From NCBI GenBank assembly GCA_024114885.1, contig CP099421.1:992001-1056000 (forward strand): DNA of 64,000 bases. Reading direction: 5' to 3'. Positions 19,836 to 29,762 of the stretch are shown here, in pieces (the first letter of the stretch is position 1; every line of letters starts with the position of its first letter). The DNA comes from Septoria linicola (taxonomy: Eukaryota; Ascomycota; Dothideomycetes; Mycosphaerellales; Mycosphaerellaceae). The notes beneath the pieces are model-generated. The model made no database searches and was not told where the DNA came from. It saw only the letters and a program-made list of their open reading frames with translations. The translations under genes were made by a program, and so were the position numbers.

Positions 19836-22052
19836 TCACAGCATGATCACTGCGCCAACGCCTATGCCTGCAAGCATGATTGCGACTTGCCCCAGTGCCA
19901 TTTCATCTCCAATGGGCGTCAGAGGTCGTGACGCAGCGCCGCTCGGTGTGCCTGTGGCGGTATACACACCTGTAAGCGCGACCGTCGATCCGGTACTGCT
20001 TCTCGAGCTCCCACTACTTGTCGTCTTCAATGGGATCCCTGGAACTCCTGCCATGACAGTCGTCTTTGGCAGGCTGATGTCTTTCGAATTCTGGTAGTAC
20101 ATGCCATACTCAACTACACCTTTTCCTTCTTGCATGGCCCTGGTATCCTCATCCGTACACGAGCTGGCGAAATTGCGTATCCAGCAAGTAGCTTTAGGCG
20201 CATCCGGTACCTTGTTGGTGTGGGTGGCATTCGCCGTACCATTTGAGACGAACGAGCCGAGATCGATGTCGGTGCCTGTGGAGATATCATTGCCAAGAAT
20301 TACTCGTGCAAAGATCTGGAAAGCAGTCTCTGGCTGGTAGAACGGCACGAAATGGCCGGCATCGTAGACACGACTGAAGCTGAGATTGGCGTACTGCCGC
20401 ACTGCGCCGCCGACGTAAGAATCGTTGACCACGATCTCAGCAAACCCAGCCCGATTGAAGCCGTCTGCGTATGAGGGTGGCAGACCTGCGCCACTTGGTG
20501 ACACGCTAGTAGCGTAAGGGTAGGATGGCAACTCATTGGCAACAGCATAGGCCACAGCTTGTCCTCCGAACCAGTTACAAATGTAGTCGGCATCACCATA
20601 GATGAATGCCACGCGCACACCGAGCTTGAGCAGATCAGCGAGATCTTTGATAGCGCCACCTCGAATCGTGTCGCCAGTGGACACAAATCCGGCTTGCACG
20701 TATCGGCTGCTCTCAGTGTAGTTGACACGAGCTCCGATGGATTCCAGTGTTGAACCATTGTTCAAGTATTCCACATATGCTGTAGGAGGGTCAGGGCTGG
20801 GTAGCTTCTGCCGAATGTCATATGTGTTGTAGCCAGCGCCCACAGCAAGTGCCGTAAGGTTATTACAAGTGTATAGTGCATCCTCGCATAGCTCATTCGT
20901 GGCATCGTCATTTCCGTAAAGGTCCTGTGTTGCGTTGCGACATGCTAGGATCGCTGGCTCGCATTGGCGGGTGAAGTTATTGATGGCATTGAGCTGCGTC
21001 GTCTGATCGATGAGTCGAGTGTTATACGTGTTGTTGAATGCAAAATACGGGTAGTGGTAGTCCTGGATCAGATCATCGACAAGGCCATTGACGATGCCCA
21101 GTGACTGCAGCTTGATGGGCAGAGTCTCGTTCGCCGACAGCTGCCCATCATAGATCTTTGCATTTTGCTCCTCAAAATAGGTAGCAAAGACTGGCCCGTA
21201 TTTGCCGCCGTACGACTCTGTGAAGAGGTGGATGCCGGCAGGCTCGTCTGAGTTTGGTGTGGTGACATTGGGACGAGTGGCCGGATTGTACTGTGAAAAC
21301 GTCGAAAGCCACGTCTGCAGAAAGTGCCAGGTTGCTGCAGCGGCAATCTCACTGGTGTTGGCAGTAGTGGCGTAGGCTGTTTCTGAGTTCTCATTGGCAG
21401 TGCCGAATGTCCCATTAAGATACATGAAGCTGGGCAGGTCCTGCACTGGATCTGTCGGTGGCTCGAAGATTTGGCCTGTGTAGAGGTTGAGCGAAGCATT
21501 TGTCGCTGAGTCGTAAGACAGTCCGACCTGATTTGGCTGGTCGATGAAGAGGATGTTGGATATGCGATCCCAGCCAAAGGTCCGCATCTGTGTTCCGTAT
21601 GTGCCGTCTGCCAGCTGCACCACTTCACACGGCCCAACCTCGTTGAACATGCCAAACAGGCTGCTCGATCCTGGCCCTCCATTTAGCCATATCGTCAAGG
21701 GAGCAGACTCTGGTGTCTGTCGAGCCTCGATGAACCAGAAGAAAGTATTTATCGAGTAGTTCTGTTGTATAGGCGCTAGTGTATACGGCGGTAGTCCAAT
21801 ATATCCCGTGTACTGTTTCTGTGTCTCGAAGGCAGTCGTACATGTGCCATTGGCAGGCTGCTTGTATGCGACGGTGACTTCAGGGTCTATGGGCGATCTG
21901 AGGATGTTCTGATATGACGCGGGTGGTGGATATTGTGCATGCGCCGCGAGCGCAAAGGTCGCGACAACGGCAAGCAAGGCTGGTGGCAGTGACAAGAGCT
22001 GATGTAGAAGCATATTAGCAATTGTTGTCACTGTCATGTTCCGCGGCGGCAC
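19836..22052 (-). CDS. Serine carboxypeptidase (S10), secreted, probably GPI-anchored
   Basis: A 738-residue intron-less protein; a second Met at residue 6 could also start it. A signal peptide is visible (LLSLPPALLAVVATFALAAHA). S10 landmarks appear in order: LTIWLNGGPGSSSLFGMFNEVGP, the nucleophile in TESYGGKYGP, the Asp in FIYGDADYICNWFGG and the His in VYDAGHFVPFYQPE. Many Asn-X-Ser/Thr sites are present. After the catalytic domain there is a Ser/Thr/Gly-rich linker and a terminal hydrophobic run (MLAGIGVGAVIML), fitting GPI attachment. It is probably a cell-surface acid carboxypeptidase. Confidence 0.9.
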   Translation of the reverse strand: MPPRNMTVTTIANMLLHQLLSLPPALLAVVATFALAAHAQYPPPASYQNILRSPIDPEVTVAYKQPANGTCTTAFETQKQYTGYIGLPPYTLAPIQQNYSINTFFWFIEARQTPESAPLTIWLNGGPGSSSLFGMFNEVGPCEVVQLADGTYGTQMRTFGWDRISNILFIDQPNQVGLSYDSATNASLNLYTGQIFEPPTDPVQDLPSFMYLNGTFGTANENSETAYATTANTSEIAAAATWHFLQTWLSTFSQYNPATRPNVTTPNSDEPAGIHLFTESYGGKYGPVFATYFEEQNAKIYDGQLSANETLPIKLQSLGIVNGLVDDLIQDYHYPYFAFNNTYNTRLIDQTTQLNAINNFTRQCEPAILACRNATQDLYGNDDATNELCEDALYTCNNLTALAVGAGYNTYDIRQKLPSPDPPTAYVEYLNNGSTLESIGARVNYTESSRYVQAGFVSTGDTIRGGAIKDLADLLKLGVRVAFIYGDADYICNWFGGQAVAYAVANELPSYPYATSVSPSGAGLPPSYADGFNRAGFAEIVVNDSYVGGAVRQYANLSFSRVYDAGHFVPFYQPETAFQIFARVILGNDISTGTDIDLGSFVSNGTANATHTNKVPDAPKATCWIRNFASSCTDEDTRAMQEGKGVVEYGMYYQNSKDISLPKTTVMAGVPGIPLKTTSSGSSRSSTGSTVALTGVYTATGTPSGAASRPLTPIGDEMALGQVAIMLAGIGVGAVIML

Positions 22053-22984
22053 AGAGCTGTCTTTGGTGGCTGTTTATTATGCCAATGCTGCTACTGTCCC
22101 GTCGCAGGGCAAGTCCAAACTTACATTCATCTCGACTTTCCTCGAATCGGTCCCAGAATAGAATGCAAGTGTCTCTCTTTCCCAGACACGTCTCCGTCTA
22201 TCGGCAACGACTCCGATGCCCCCGATGCAGAATGAGTGACATGAGCGAGTGTGGTCAAGAAGGAGAAAAGAGCGAAAAGCAAAAGATGTGATCAGATCAG
22301 GCCAGCGATCCCGATGGATGGGCGGCGGGCGTGGGCGACGAGGCTCGAACTCCTAAGTTACTGTGAAGTCAAATCCGCGTTGGCGTTGCGCGTCGCCTTC
22401 TCCACACTCGTGGCTGAGATATGCAGGTACTGAACAACTAACTAGTCTCAGATCTGGTCTTTACTTTCTCTTCTTCATCAGCTCCGACAAGATTATAACG
22501 TAGTCAAGACCAGTCAATGTACCAGCTCCTGGTGCCCCGAAACAAGAGAAACCGATGGGGAGATGATGAGGATGCTGTGCAACTATCGCTGAAGCACAGC
22601 CGCGACAGGGTTCGGCAGCAAACACAAAGTTCTCTCCCTGCAGTACAGCAATCCCTCACAGTGCCAACACCTCGTGGCACGACAGCAAAAAGACAAATCT
22701 CATGGATGAGCTTCCAAATTCCGTGGACGGCAGCTGACGAAGACGAAGCACAATGTCGCGCCTGATTCAGTAGCACTCCAAGTCTGCATCGAGCACAACA
22801 TTACTCGAGCAAATCAGCCAGAATCACAGATGCTGCAGCATGAACGAGGCCGCAATGTTGCGTGAGATGTGAATGCATTCGATTTGCTGATGCAAGCCAG
22901 TTATCAACTCTTTTGGCCACTCGGCCCCAATCTGCTCCATCACAAGACACCACTATTCGCGTTCTGCTCCGTATCAGAGTACAA
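22053..22984. other. Intergenic with one weak open frame
   Basis: No firm gene. An 82-codon frame at 22517-22765 (plus strand, ATG start, charged composition) might be a small gene but has no motif or neighbour support. Positions 22319-22380 contain a T-loop-like word but do not fold as a tRNA. Confidence 0.4.
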
Positions 22985-23766
22985 TCAAACGCCTCCGGCA
23001 GCAGACACTCGCCCACGCAAGAATCCGACAGCGGTTGGCACATCGTCGAGGTAGCCACTGTGGCCAGCTGTGACATCAAGTCCACCATCGCATACACCAT
23101 CGTCTGGAGCACAAATGTTGAGCGTGTTGCCAGCCGGGTAATTGGGTATACGGCCACCGATTAGGAAGTCAGCATTGTCTGAGGGGCGGCAGATTATTTT
23201 CTGTGATAAGTGCTTACCCTCTTCATCGGTTCTCGTAGAGCCATACATGACAATACCCACAAGGTTGGTCTTGCTGGCAGCCGAGAGTCTTCGCACGGCA
23301 CCGGTAACAACTGCAGCTCCTTGGCTGGCATGTCTGTCAAAAAAACGAAGTAGGTCGCCACATCAAGCAAGGCTTACCTGTAGCCACCGCTTACGACTTT
23401 CGAATTTGGGCATTTGCTTCTGGCGAGGTTGTACAACCTGATGCCCTCGTTGATGGCAGCTGTCGTTGTGCCCTCTGCGGCAAAGTTGTCCAAGAGTCCT
23501 GCGGAGTATGGTCCACCAACACCTTGGCATGCTACACGGGAAACACCGTATGCAGACTTGAGCTGGTTGCAAGTGGCCGGACCCAAGTTGTCTCCAAGAT
23601 TGCCTGGTTGTGTCGAGCCACGCGCAAAGATCAGGATCAGTGGGCGACAGGCGCCAATTTCCAGCTCGTTTGCTGTGTTACCGACGGCTTGACGAGCCTC
23701 GAGCATCTCAGTTGGGGCTGCAATGGCCGTTGCGGCCAGCAGAGAAGCGAGAACGGCGATCTTCAT
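22985..23766 (-). CDS. Cutinase
   Basis: A secreted serine esterase of the cutinase family. Exon 1 (23766-23378) begins with signal peptide MKIAVLASLLAATAIA and carries the family block ARGSTQPGNLG. The intron at 23377-23325, using the acceptor ending CCAG, joins TAC-AG to C-CAA and so rebuilds the canonical nucleophile GYSQG; an acceptor 9 bases upstream would insert three residues and destroy it. Downstream are the CAPDDGVC acid motif and the catalytic His in TAGHSGYLDD. A 39-base in-frame stretch (from GTAAGC at 23214 to CTCAG) may be a very short second intron; with or without it the frame holds (about 229 or 242 residues). Four Cys fit two disulfides. It degrades plant cutin or other polyesters, which suits a plant-associated fungus. 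Confidence 0.88.
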
Positions 23767-24699
23767 GTTGTTGAACTGAGAGCTGATGCTCGACTTGTGC
23801 TTGGGGCAAACGATTGGTGGTAGCGAAAGAACGGCTGTGGTGTGACTGACGATTTCTTCGGATGATCAAGGCATTTATATGTCTCTCGGTACTACGCATC
23901 GCGGAGGATTATCGCTCGCTTCGAACATATCATCAATACGCGAGAGTCAGCAGTCCTGCTAGCTGAAATGTCGGGTCGGGCGTATTATCCAACTCGAACA
24001 GCATTGCGGCCTTGCAGCATGTAGCAGGACCTTGGCTCGTTCAAAAGTGGCAGGACGTTCAAGCAGCAGCAAGCTGTTTAGCGGATACGAAGGGTCTGCG
24101 AGAGCTTCGTCTCTGCTCCTGCCTTTGCGGGAAGTGAGCCAATGTGACACCACCTACACGTGGTCTGCTGATTGACTACGGCCCTTCTGCCCGCTCGGAC
24201 CTGTGTACTATCTCGTATAAGTGGTTATAGAGCCAAGCCGCCAAGACAAGAGCAACCAAATGACGACTTCGCGGAGCTGACCGTCACTTGCGGATGCACC
24301 ATACTGTTGACAATCATGGAGAGCAGAAAACGACAAGAACCCTTCAATCTTGCTGATGAATTGTAGGGACTCCTGTAAAATGCCGATCCCAACTTGCCAT
24401 AACGTGCCTCTCAGCGAAACATCCCATTGCGGAACGTAGTCCGGATGTAGTTGGCACCTCCGCAGATCGACAGTATGCATAAAACGTGGGGATCATCTCA
24501 AGCGACTTGTATAGCAAGCAAGCTTGATGCTCGTGCATGCTACCTTGCTCGCATAGACGAGGCTACGAGATTGGACTAGCTTTCTTTGCAAGCCACTCCG
24601 GAACATGTTCGCTGATCAGCTGGACAAGTCAAGGCCCTCGCAACAGCAACACTGGGTGAGCACTTCTAGCAATTTTGCGATCCGCATAGAACTCCCAGC
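23767..24699. other. Intergenic, divergent promoters
   Basis: About 930 bases between the divergent cutinase and UstYa-like genes; no gene supported. Likely holds both promoters. Confidence 0.5.
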
Positions 24700-25477
24700 A
24701 TGGTGTCACTTGTCGGCGACAAAGAGGCAGTCTACTCCAGGATCGAGAGTGAAGAAGACGCTGAATGTCTAGAGCAGCATGAGCGGCAACGGACGATATC
24801 TTGGAATCATGCCACACAAATGATTGCCCTCATCGGCTGTGCCTTGGTCACGTTCATGGCGGGTCGATACACGAGCCACATGAGCCTGTATCCTGCGCCG
24901 ATTTCTCCTGTACCGTCCAGTACGTCCAGGAATGGCGCACGGTGATTGCATGTCCATTGACTTACCACTCGCAGTACCGATGGAGACTGTGACCTTCCAG
25001 CCAGACCGAAGATTTTCTGGACCATCGTCACACGACTCTGACATAGCTTGGACTACCTTGATGCCACCAGGAGAAGGCTTTGTCACCATACAGAACCCCG
25101 AACAATATGGCCTTCCGCCAGGCAAGAACAGCACAGCGAGCCACGGTTCTGCCTTATATGACATCTCAGCGTTTCATCAACTACACTGCCTCACCAAAAT
25201 CCGAGAACACGTCTCTCTGCTCCGATATGCTGCCTCTGGTGGAGATGGTAGTGACGATAGCGTTGATCGTGCATGGGAGAAGGTCCTCAAGCCGCAGGAG
25301 AACCACATGGGGCACTGTTTCGACTACCTGAGGCAGGGGATCATGTGTGCTGGCGACATGACTCTGGAATGGCCGAAACAAGGCAGCGAAGGCATAGTCG
25401 ATGGGTGGGGCGTCCAGCATGAGTGTAAGAGTTGGGACGCCATATTAAGCTACGTAGACCAGCATGGAGTGCAATAA
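24700..25477 (+). CDS. UstYa-like (DUF3328) oxidase
   Basis: Exon 1 (24700-24919) and exon 2 (24975-25477) flank a 55-base intron with donor GTACGT and acceptor CGCAG; the product is 240 residues. It has a single N-terminal membrane segment (MIALIGCALVTFMAG) and then the two diagnostic motifs of the family: FHQLHCL (HxxHC) and MGHCFDYLRQGIMC (HCxxxLR). UstYa/UstYb-type proteins catalyse oxidative cyclisation or crosslinking of ribosomal peptides (ustiloxin and other dikaritins) and some other secondary metabolites. Neighbours at the 3' side are a DUF1772 membrane protein (stops 35 bases apart, convergent) and an NmrA-like gene, a combination that looks like a small accessory metabolic locus. 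Confidence 0.88.
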
Positions 25478-25512
25478 ACCATCTGACGCGCCTTCATCCT
25501 CCTCTCGACACA

Positions 25513-26150
25513 TCACATCGACAGCAGCCCAGCAAAAACCACCCCAACAGCAGCAAATGGAATCACTATCCGCCCAAAATGCCATTTCCGCCAATCCTCC
25601 AACAACCCCAAAACCTCCTCCCTCATTGCCCGATCCATCTCTCCCTTCTCTTCCTCACCACACACTTTCTCCAACCTCCCCTCCATCTCAACCAGTTTAT
25701 CATTAATCGGAAACACAAACACAACCTCATACCACGCGACCTGCACCAACACCACCAACGCCATTAGAAAAAACTTCCCCAATCTCGAGATATCTGGATC
25801 AGGATGCCGATAGAAGAGCCATGTCAATAGACACAACGCCAGAGCTTGGATTTTCGCGCCGTTTTGCATGTATTTCCTTCCGAGAGTGATGAGGTGGTGG
25901 AATTGCTTGAGCATGGTGAGGGTGGAGGAGTCGCTCCTCTGGGCGGTGAGGATGGTGGGGATGGAGAAGATGTACCTGTCATACGAAGAGGTGTTAGCAG
26001 GAAGAGGAGATTTGATGGGTGTTGGGTGGTTGGCGTTGGGGGAAATGGATCGTACATTCCGGTTGCGGCTCCACCGATGGCTGCGAGGGAAGTGACGTTG
26101 AGGGCTGCGAATGCTTTGAGAAAGGTTGGATCTGAGAGGATGGTGCTCAT
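25513..26150 (-). CDS. DUF1772 membrane protein (anthrone-oxygenase-like family)
   Basis: Exon 1 (26150-26056) and exon 2 (25975-25513) are separated by an 80-base intron (donor GTACGA, acceptor GACAG) that joins GGAAT to GTACATC without frame loss; the product is 185 residues. Four hydrophobic segments are visible: AALNVTSLAAIGGAATG, YIFSIPTILTA nearby, KIQALALCLLTWLF with FFLMALVVLVQVAWYEVVFVF, and the C-terminal IVIPFAAVGVVFAGLLSM. This is the fungal DUF1772 pattern, which includes HypC/EncC-type anthrone oxygenases; most members have no known substrate. A charged EEKGEMDRAMREEVLGLLEDW loop precedes the last segment. Confidence 0.75.
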
Positions 26151-26319
26151 GGTTGTGGACGACGAGATTCTTGGGTGTTCGATTGTTCGTTCAGTCTTGG
26201 TATCGAGACGCTGTGAGTAAAGTAGTGTTCGCTTGTAGATCTGTAACTTGTGCTGTCAGACAAGAATCCAGTATGAAACAGCTTCTATGGCGATCTCTCC
26301 AGCTGCAATGATATCAAAC

Positions 26320-27091
26320 ATGGCCTCCTACGCAATCCTAGGATGCACAGGCAACGTCGGCAACTCCATCCTCCCAAGTCCTACTCGACGACCACAAAGA
26401 CGCCATCATCCACGCCTATTGCCGCTCCAAACAAAAGCTCATCAAACAACACCCGTCCATCGACAAGAACTCTAACGTGCACATTTTCGAAGGCTCCCTC
26501 GACGATGAATCTCTCCTCGCAGACTGCCTCTCCGGCACACGCGCAGTCTTCGTCGCCATCGCAGTGACCAGCAATCAACCCGGGGTGACGATCGCGCAAG
26601 ATACCGCGAAGCAAGTCATTGCCGCTATGGACAAGCTGCGTCAATGGAGGAGCGAGCGACTGCCGAAGCTCATCGTGCTCAGCTCAGCAAGCACAGACCA
26701 CAGCCTCATGGCCCAAGTCCCGTCGTTTCTTCGGAGCACGTTGTACTGTGCCTGTTCGAACATCTACGACGATCTTAAACTCGCTGAGAAGTTCTATCGT
26801 GCGCAGGAGGATTGTTTGAGTACGGTGCATATCAAGCCAGGTGGACTATCGAATGATGCGCGGAAGGGGCATGAGCTTAGTCTCACAGTTGCGAGGACGC
26901 CGTTGAGTTTCTTGGATCTGGCGGCGGGGATGGTAGAGGTTGCTGATGATAGCGGGGAGAGGTATGAGGGGAGGGGTGTTGCGGTGAATGCTACGAGTAA
27001 GGATGTGGCGTTTCCGTGGGATGCGCCGCTGTTGTTGATGAAGGGGCTTGTGATACATTTCTTGCCGTGGACGTATCGGTTTCTGGGATAG
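26320..27091 (+). pseudogene. NmrA-like NAD(P)-binding protein with a one-base frame break
   Basis: From 26320 (MASYAILGCTGNVGNSIL; another in-frame ATG lies at 26308) the sequence encodes the Rossmann start GCTGNVG. The frame then runs into unrelated sequence, while the continuation expected for the family (QVLLDDHKDAIIHAYCRSK and on to VHIFEGSLDDESLLADCL) is in a frame offset by one base. The shift lies at the CCC run 26373-26375, as if one C were extra. No intron of usable length fixes it. After the break the frame is intact to 27091, with PKLIVLSSASTDH, an active-site-like NIYDDLKLAEKFY and a C-terminal hydrophobic piece. NmrA-like proteins bind NAD(P) as redox sensors or reductases. This is either a recent null allele or a single-base sequence error. 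Confidence 0.6.
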
Positions 27092-27402
27092 ATGAAGGGC
27101 TTGACATTGGAATATCTGTAGCGTTGTTAGTGACGATGGCCTGCCCACAGCTGCGATTACAGCTGATCTGGAGGCATGGCAGGCTGTGCGCAGGTAGCCT
27201 GTTAGTAGCGAAATCGGATCGTCGCAGGCAGAAAAGGTGTACTCAGTAAATGGTTGCAACATTGTTGTTGCTGATATTCGTGGTATCTTGATAGCAAGTG
27301 TGTAGTAAGAAAACATCATAATTTGCAAGCACAACTCCAGTCTGATCCTCAGACGAAACGCAGGACGAAAACGCTTAGCATTCAAGTAGCGACAGACATC
27401 AT
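27092..27402. other. Intergenic, convergent terminators
   Basis: About 310 bases between convergent genes; nothing distinctive seen. Confidence 0.5.
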
Positions 27403-28776
27403 CTAAGCAGATGCATGTGGCGACACGTTAGGCGAAACGCCAACACGTTCCTTAGCGAGCAAGTCGACCAAAAGAGGACTTGGCCTGTTGTCCTTGCCAC
27501 CCTTGAGAGTGTCGTTCTGTGCCTTGTACTGCTGAACGCTGTTGAGGTAGGCATCGAACAAGTAGCTGCTGTCGAGTGGGCCGCCCTTTGCCTCGGGGTG
27601 GAATTGCGTGCTGAAGATTGGTCGGGTCTTGTGAATCATGCCCTCGTTCGAGCCGTCGTTGAGGTTGGAGAAGTACTCCTTGAAGTCCTCTGGCAAAGTC
27701 GTAGGGTCGACAGCGTATCCGTGGTTCTGAGAAGTGATATGGCACTTGCCAGTCATCAAGTCCAGAGCTGGGATGTTGTGGGCACGGTTGCCGTACTTCA
27801 TCTTGATGGTGGAGGCACCAGATGCAATGGCAAGCAGCTGGTGACCGAGACAAATACCCATGATTGGAATGTTGCTGTTGTCCATGAGCTTCTTCAAGTT
27901 GTCACTGGTCTTGCGGCAGTGAGTTGGGTCACCCGGTCCATTCGAAATGAAGACACCATCGAAGTGGTGAGCAGTCTTGTGGATAGGATAGTCCCATGGC
28001 AAGCAGGTCACGCTGGCGCCACGTCCGACGATGGATCGAATGATGTTCTCTTTGACACCACAGTCAATGAGAGCGACGTGAGCACTGCCATTTGGCGATG
28101 GCACGTGGAACGGAGCTTTGGTGGAGACCTTTGCGACCAAGTTGATGGCAGATGGGTCATCGAATGCGTCGTCCTCGTCGGCATCATACTCCTCACCCAC
28201 GGAGATCTTGCCAAGAGAGGAACCTTGCTCTCGCAAGTATGTGACAATAGCACGAGTGTCAACACCTGTAATGGCGGGCACGCCCTCACGAGCGCACCAG
28301 TCGGACAAGCTCTCAACAGCAGTCCAATGAGAGTACTGCAGTGCGGCGTCCGCTACCACGATACCGCACGCCTGGATGTTTGGGCTCTCAAAGTACTTGA
28401 GCAGGCCGTACTCGTCACGAGCGTCAGATGGCACACCGTAGTTGCCAATGAGTGGCTGAGTGAAGACCAAGATCTGACCACGGTATGATGGATCGGTCAT
28501 GGACTCTGGGTATCCGACCAGAGAAGTGGTAAAGACAGCCTCTCCACTGATGCTGGTCTTTGCACCGAAGCTCTTGCCGTGAAAGATGGGACCATCGCGG
28601 ATGGTGAAGGTGGCACGGTCGAAGTATGGCTTGGTGGATCGTGCAAAGGCATTGGGAGCAGAGCCAATGCGGGTTTCTGGTGCTACAGTGGCATTGTTGC
28701 GAACAAATGCCTTGGCAATGCTCGTCTTTGGGAGACTAGCAGGCTTGAAGGCACGGGCAAGGAGGGAAGATGGCAT
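27403..28776 (-). CDS. CPA1: Carbamoyl-phosphate synthase, arginine-specific, small (glutaminase) subunit, mitochondrial
   Basis: An intron-less 457-residue subunit that hydrolyses glutamine and passes ammonia to the large subunit for carbamoyl phosphate used in arginine synthesis. A mitochondrial leader (MPSSLLARAFKPASLPKTSIAKAFVRNN) indicates the arg-2-type enzyme of filamentous fungi. The N-terminal CPSase domain includes FTTSLVGYPESMTDPSYRGQILVFTQPLIGNYGV. The class I amidotransferase domain has the nucleophile in MGICLGHQLLA and the His/Glu in STQFHPEAKGGP; GVFISNGPGDP is the oxyanion region. Upstream, on the same strand, lies an attenuator peptide uORF that should repress translation when arginine is high. 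Confidence 0.96.
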   Translation of the reverse strand: MPSSLLARAFKPASLPKTSIAKAFVRNNATVAPETRIGSAPNAFARSTKPYFDRATFTIRDGPIFHGKSFGAKTSISGEAVFTTSLVGYPESMTDPSYRGQILVFTQPLIGNYGVPSDARDEYGLLKYFESPNIQACGIVVADAALQYSHWTAVESLSDWCAREGVPAITGVDTRAIVTYLREQGSSLGKISVGEEYDADEDDAFDDPSAINLVAKVSTKAPFHVPSPNGSAHVALIDCGVKENIIRSIVGRGASVTCLPWDYPIHKTAHHFDGVFISNGPGDPTHCRKTSDNLKKLMDNSNIPIMGICLGHQLLAIASGASTIKMKYGNRAHNIPALDLMTGKCHITSQNHGYAVDPTTLPEDFKEYFSNLNDGSNEGMIHKTRPIFSTQFHPEAKGGPLDSSYLFDAYLNSVQQYKAQNDTLKGGKDNRPSPLLVDLLAKERVGVSPNVSPHASA

Positions 28777-28830
28777 GATTTTGGTTTGGTTGGTGGGGAT
28801 GGTGATTGGAAGTGTCGTGCGGGTGGGTCT

Positions 28831-29043
28831 TTAACCACTGAAGGCCTTCCACAAGTGGTCACTGATGTAGTCTGTCATGGCTCCAGGTCAGCTTCATTCG
28901 TGTTGTCTCCTGTGGCATTGAAGTGGCAGTTGCACTGCTATTGCACTGCTATCTGTCTGTCTGTCCTGATCCGGCGGACAGGACAAGCGGTGTCGCGGGT
29001 GCGTCATACCTTGCGAGGTGAAAGTAGTGGGTGCGAACACCAT
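28831..29043 (-). promoter_or_regulatory. Arginine attenuator peptide (AAP) uORF, split by an intron
   Basis: In the leader of CPA1, ATG at 29043 opens MVFAPTTFTSQ. A 138-base intron (29009-28872; donor GTATGA after CAAG, acceptor TGACAG) joins it to DYISDHLWKAFSG and a TAA at 28833-28831. The 24-residue product has the core TSQDYxSDHLWKA of the fungal arginine attenuator peptide, in which the nascent chain stalls ribosomes at the stop codon when arginine is plentiful. The stop is 54 bases before the CPA1 start, as expected for a leader uORF. Without splicing the peptide would be truncated at different residues, so splicing of the leader is required for regulation. Assignment rests on the motif match and position. 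Confidence 0.9.
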
Positions 29044-29762
29044 GAACGCGACCAGCTCAGCACAGAAGGCGAACTTCTATGGTGAGGAGGGTAGAATGAG
29101 GATGGTGGTGGTGTGTTTCGAAGAGATGGCAGGCAGTAGTGTTGTCAGTGGTGATGGTGTCAGTGGATGCAAGAAGGGAGCTCTGCGGGTCAGAATGAGA
29201 TGTCGAAGTTTTCTCGAGAGAGAGAGAGAGAGAGCCGAAGTCGCCGGGGCAAGCTGAGACAACAGCGGGTGGAATGCCAATCTGGCCAATAAAACAACAG
29301 CAATGCCTTCCGAAGATGACTGTTGCTGCTGAGCGTGCAGACCGTTGATCGCGTTGCTCCCCGACATTCCTCCACACCGCCAACACCGCCTCTGCTTTCC
29401 TCCAGTCGCCGCTGTCCGCCCTCCTCAGGCGCAGCATAACCGTCACAAACAACCACGGCGTGGCAGTATACCACTCGTGTCCTGTGACGAAGACCTCGGA
29501 CGCGTGAAAGTCTTATCTGCTCTGCGAACCTTCTTTCGCGCTAGTTAGGCGTGACCTCACGAGTCTGGCCGTCGGTATGCTGCTCTATAGTCCATTGCCT
29601 CACGGGTTCATAGATGAGCACCACCGGTGTCAATAGCGGCATACGCTCATATTCATAGCCACTGAGGTCGCACCTGGCCTCCCGGCGCTCTGCTGTTCAG
29701 GTCTGATGTGGCAACTACGGTCATGACAATGTGCCTGCTAAGAAGGTTCGCTTCGTGTCAAT
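29044..29762. other. Intergenic, divergent promoters, with a GA microsatellite
   Basis: The leader and promoter of CPA1 occupy the left side; a GA dinucleotide run lies at about 29215-29233. No gene is supported in the roughly 700 bases. Confidence 0.5.

Noticed and set aside
22319..22385. Possible minus-strand tRNA (word resembling a T-loop, TTCGAGC)
   Set aside because: The T stem has a mismatch and no matching acceptor stem, D arm or anticodon arm can be built around it.
27415..28488. 357-codon plus-strand open frame
   Set aside because: Antisense to CPA1; composition follows the sense codons.
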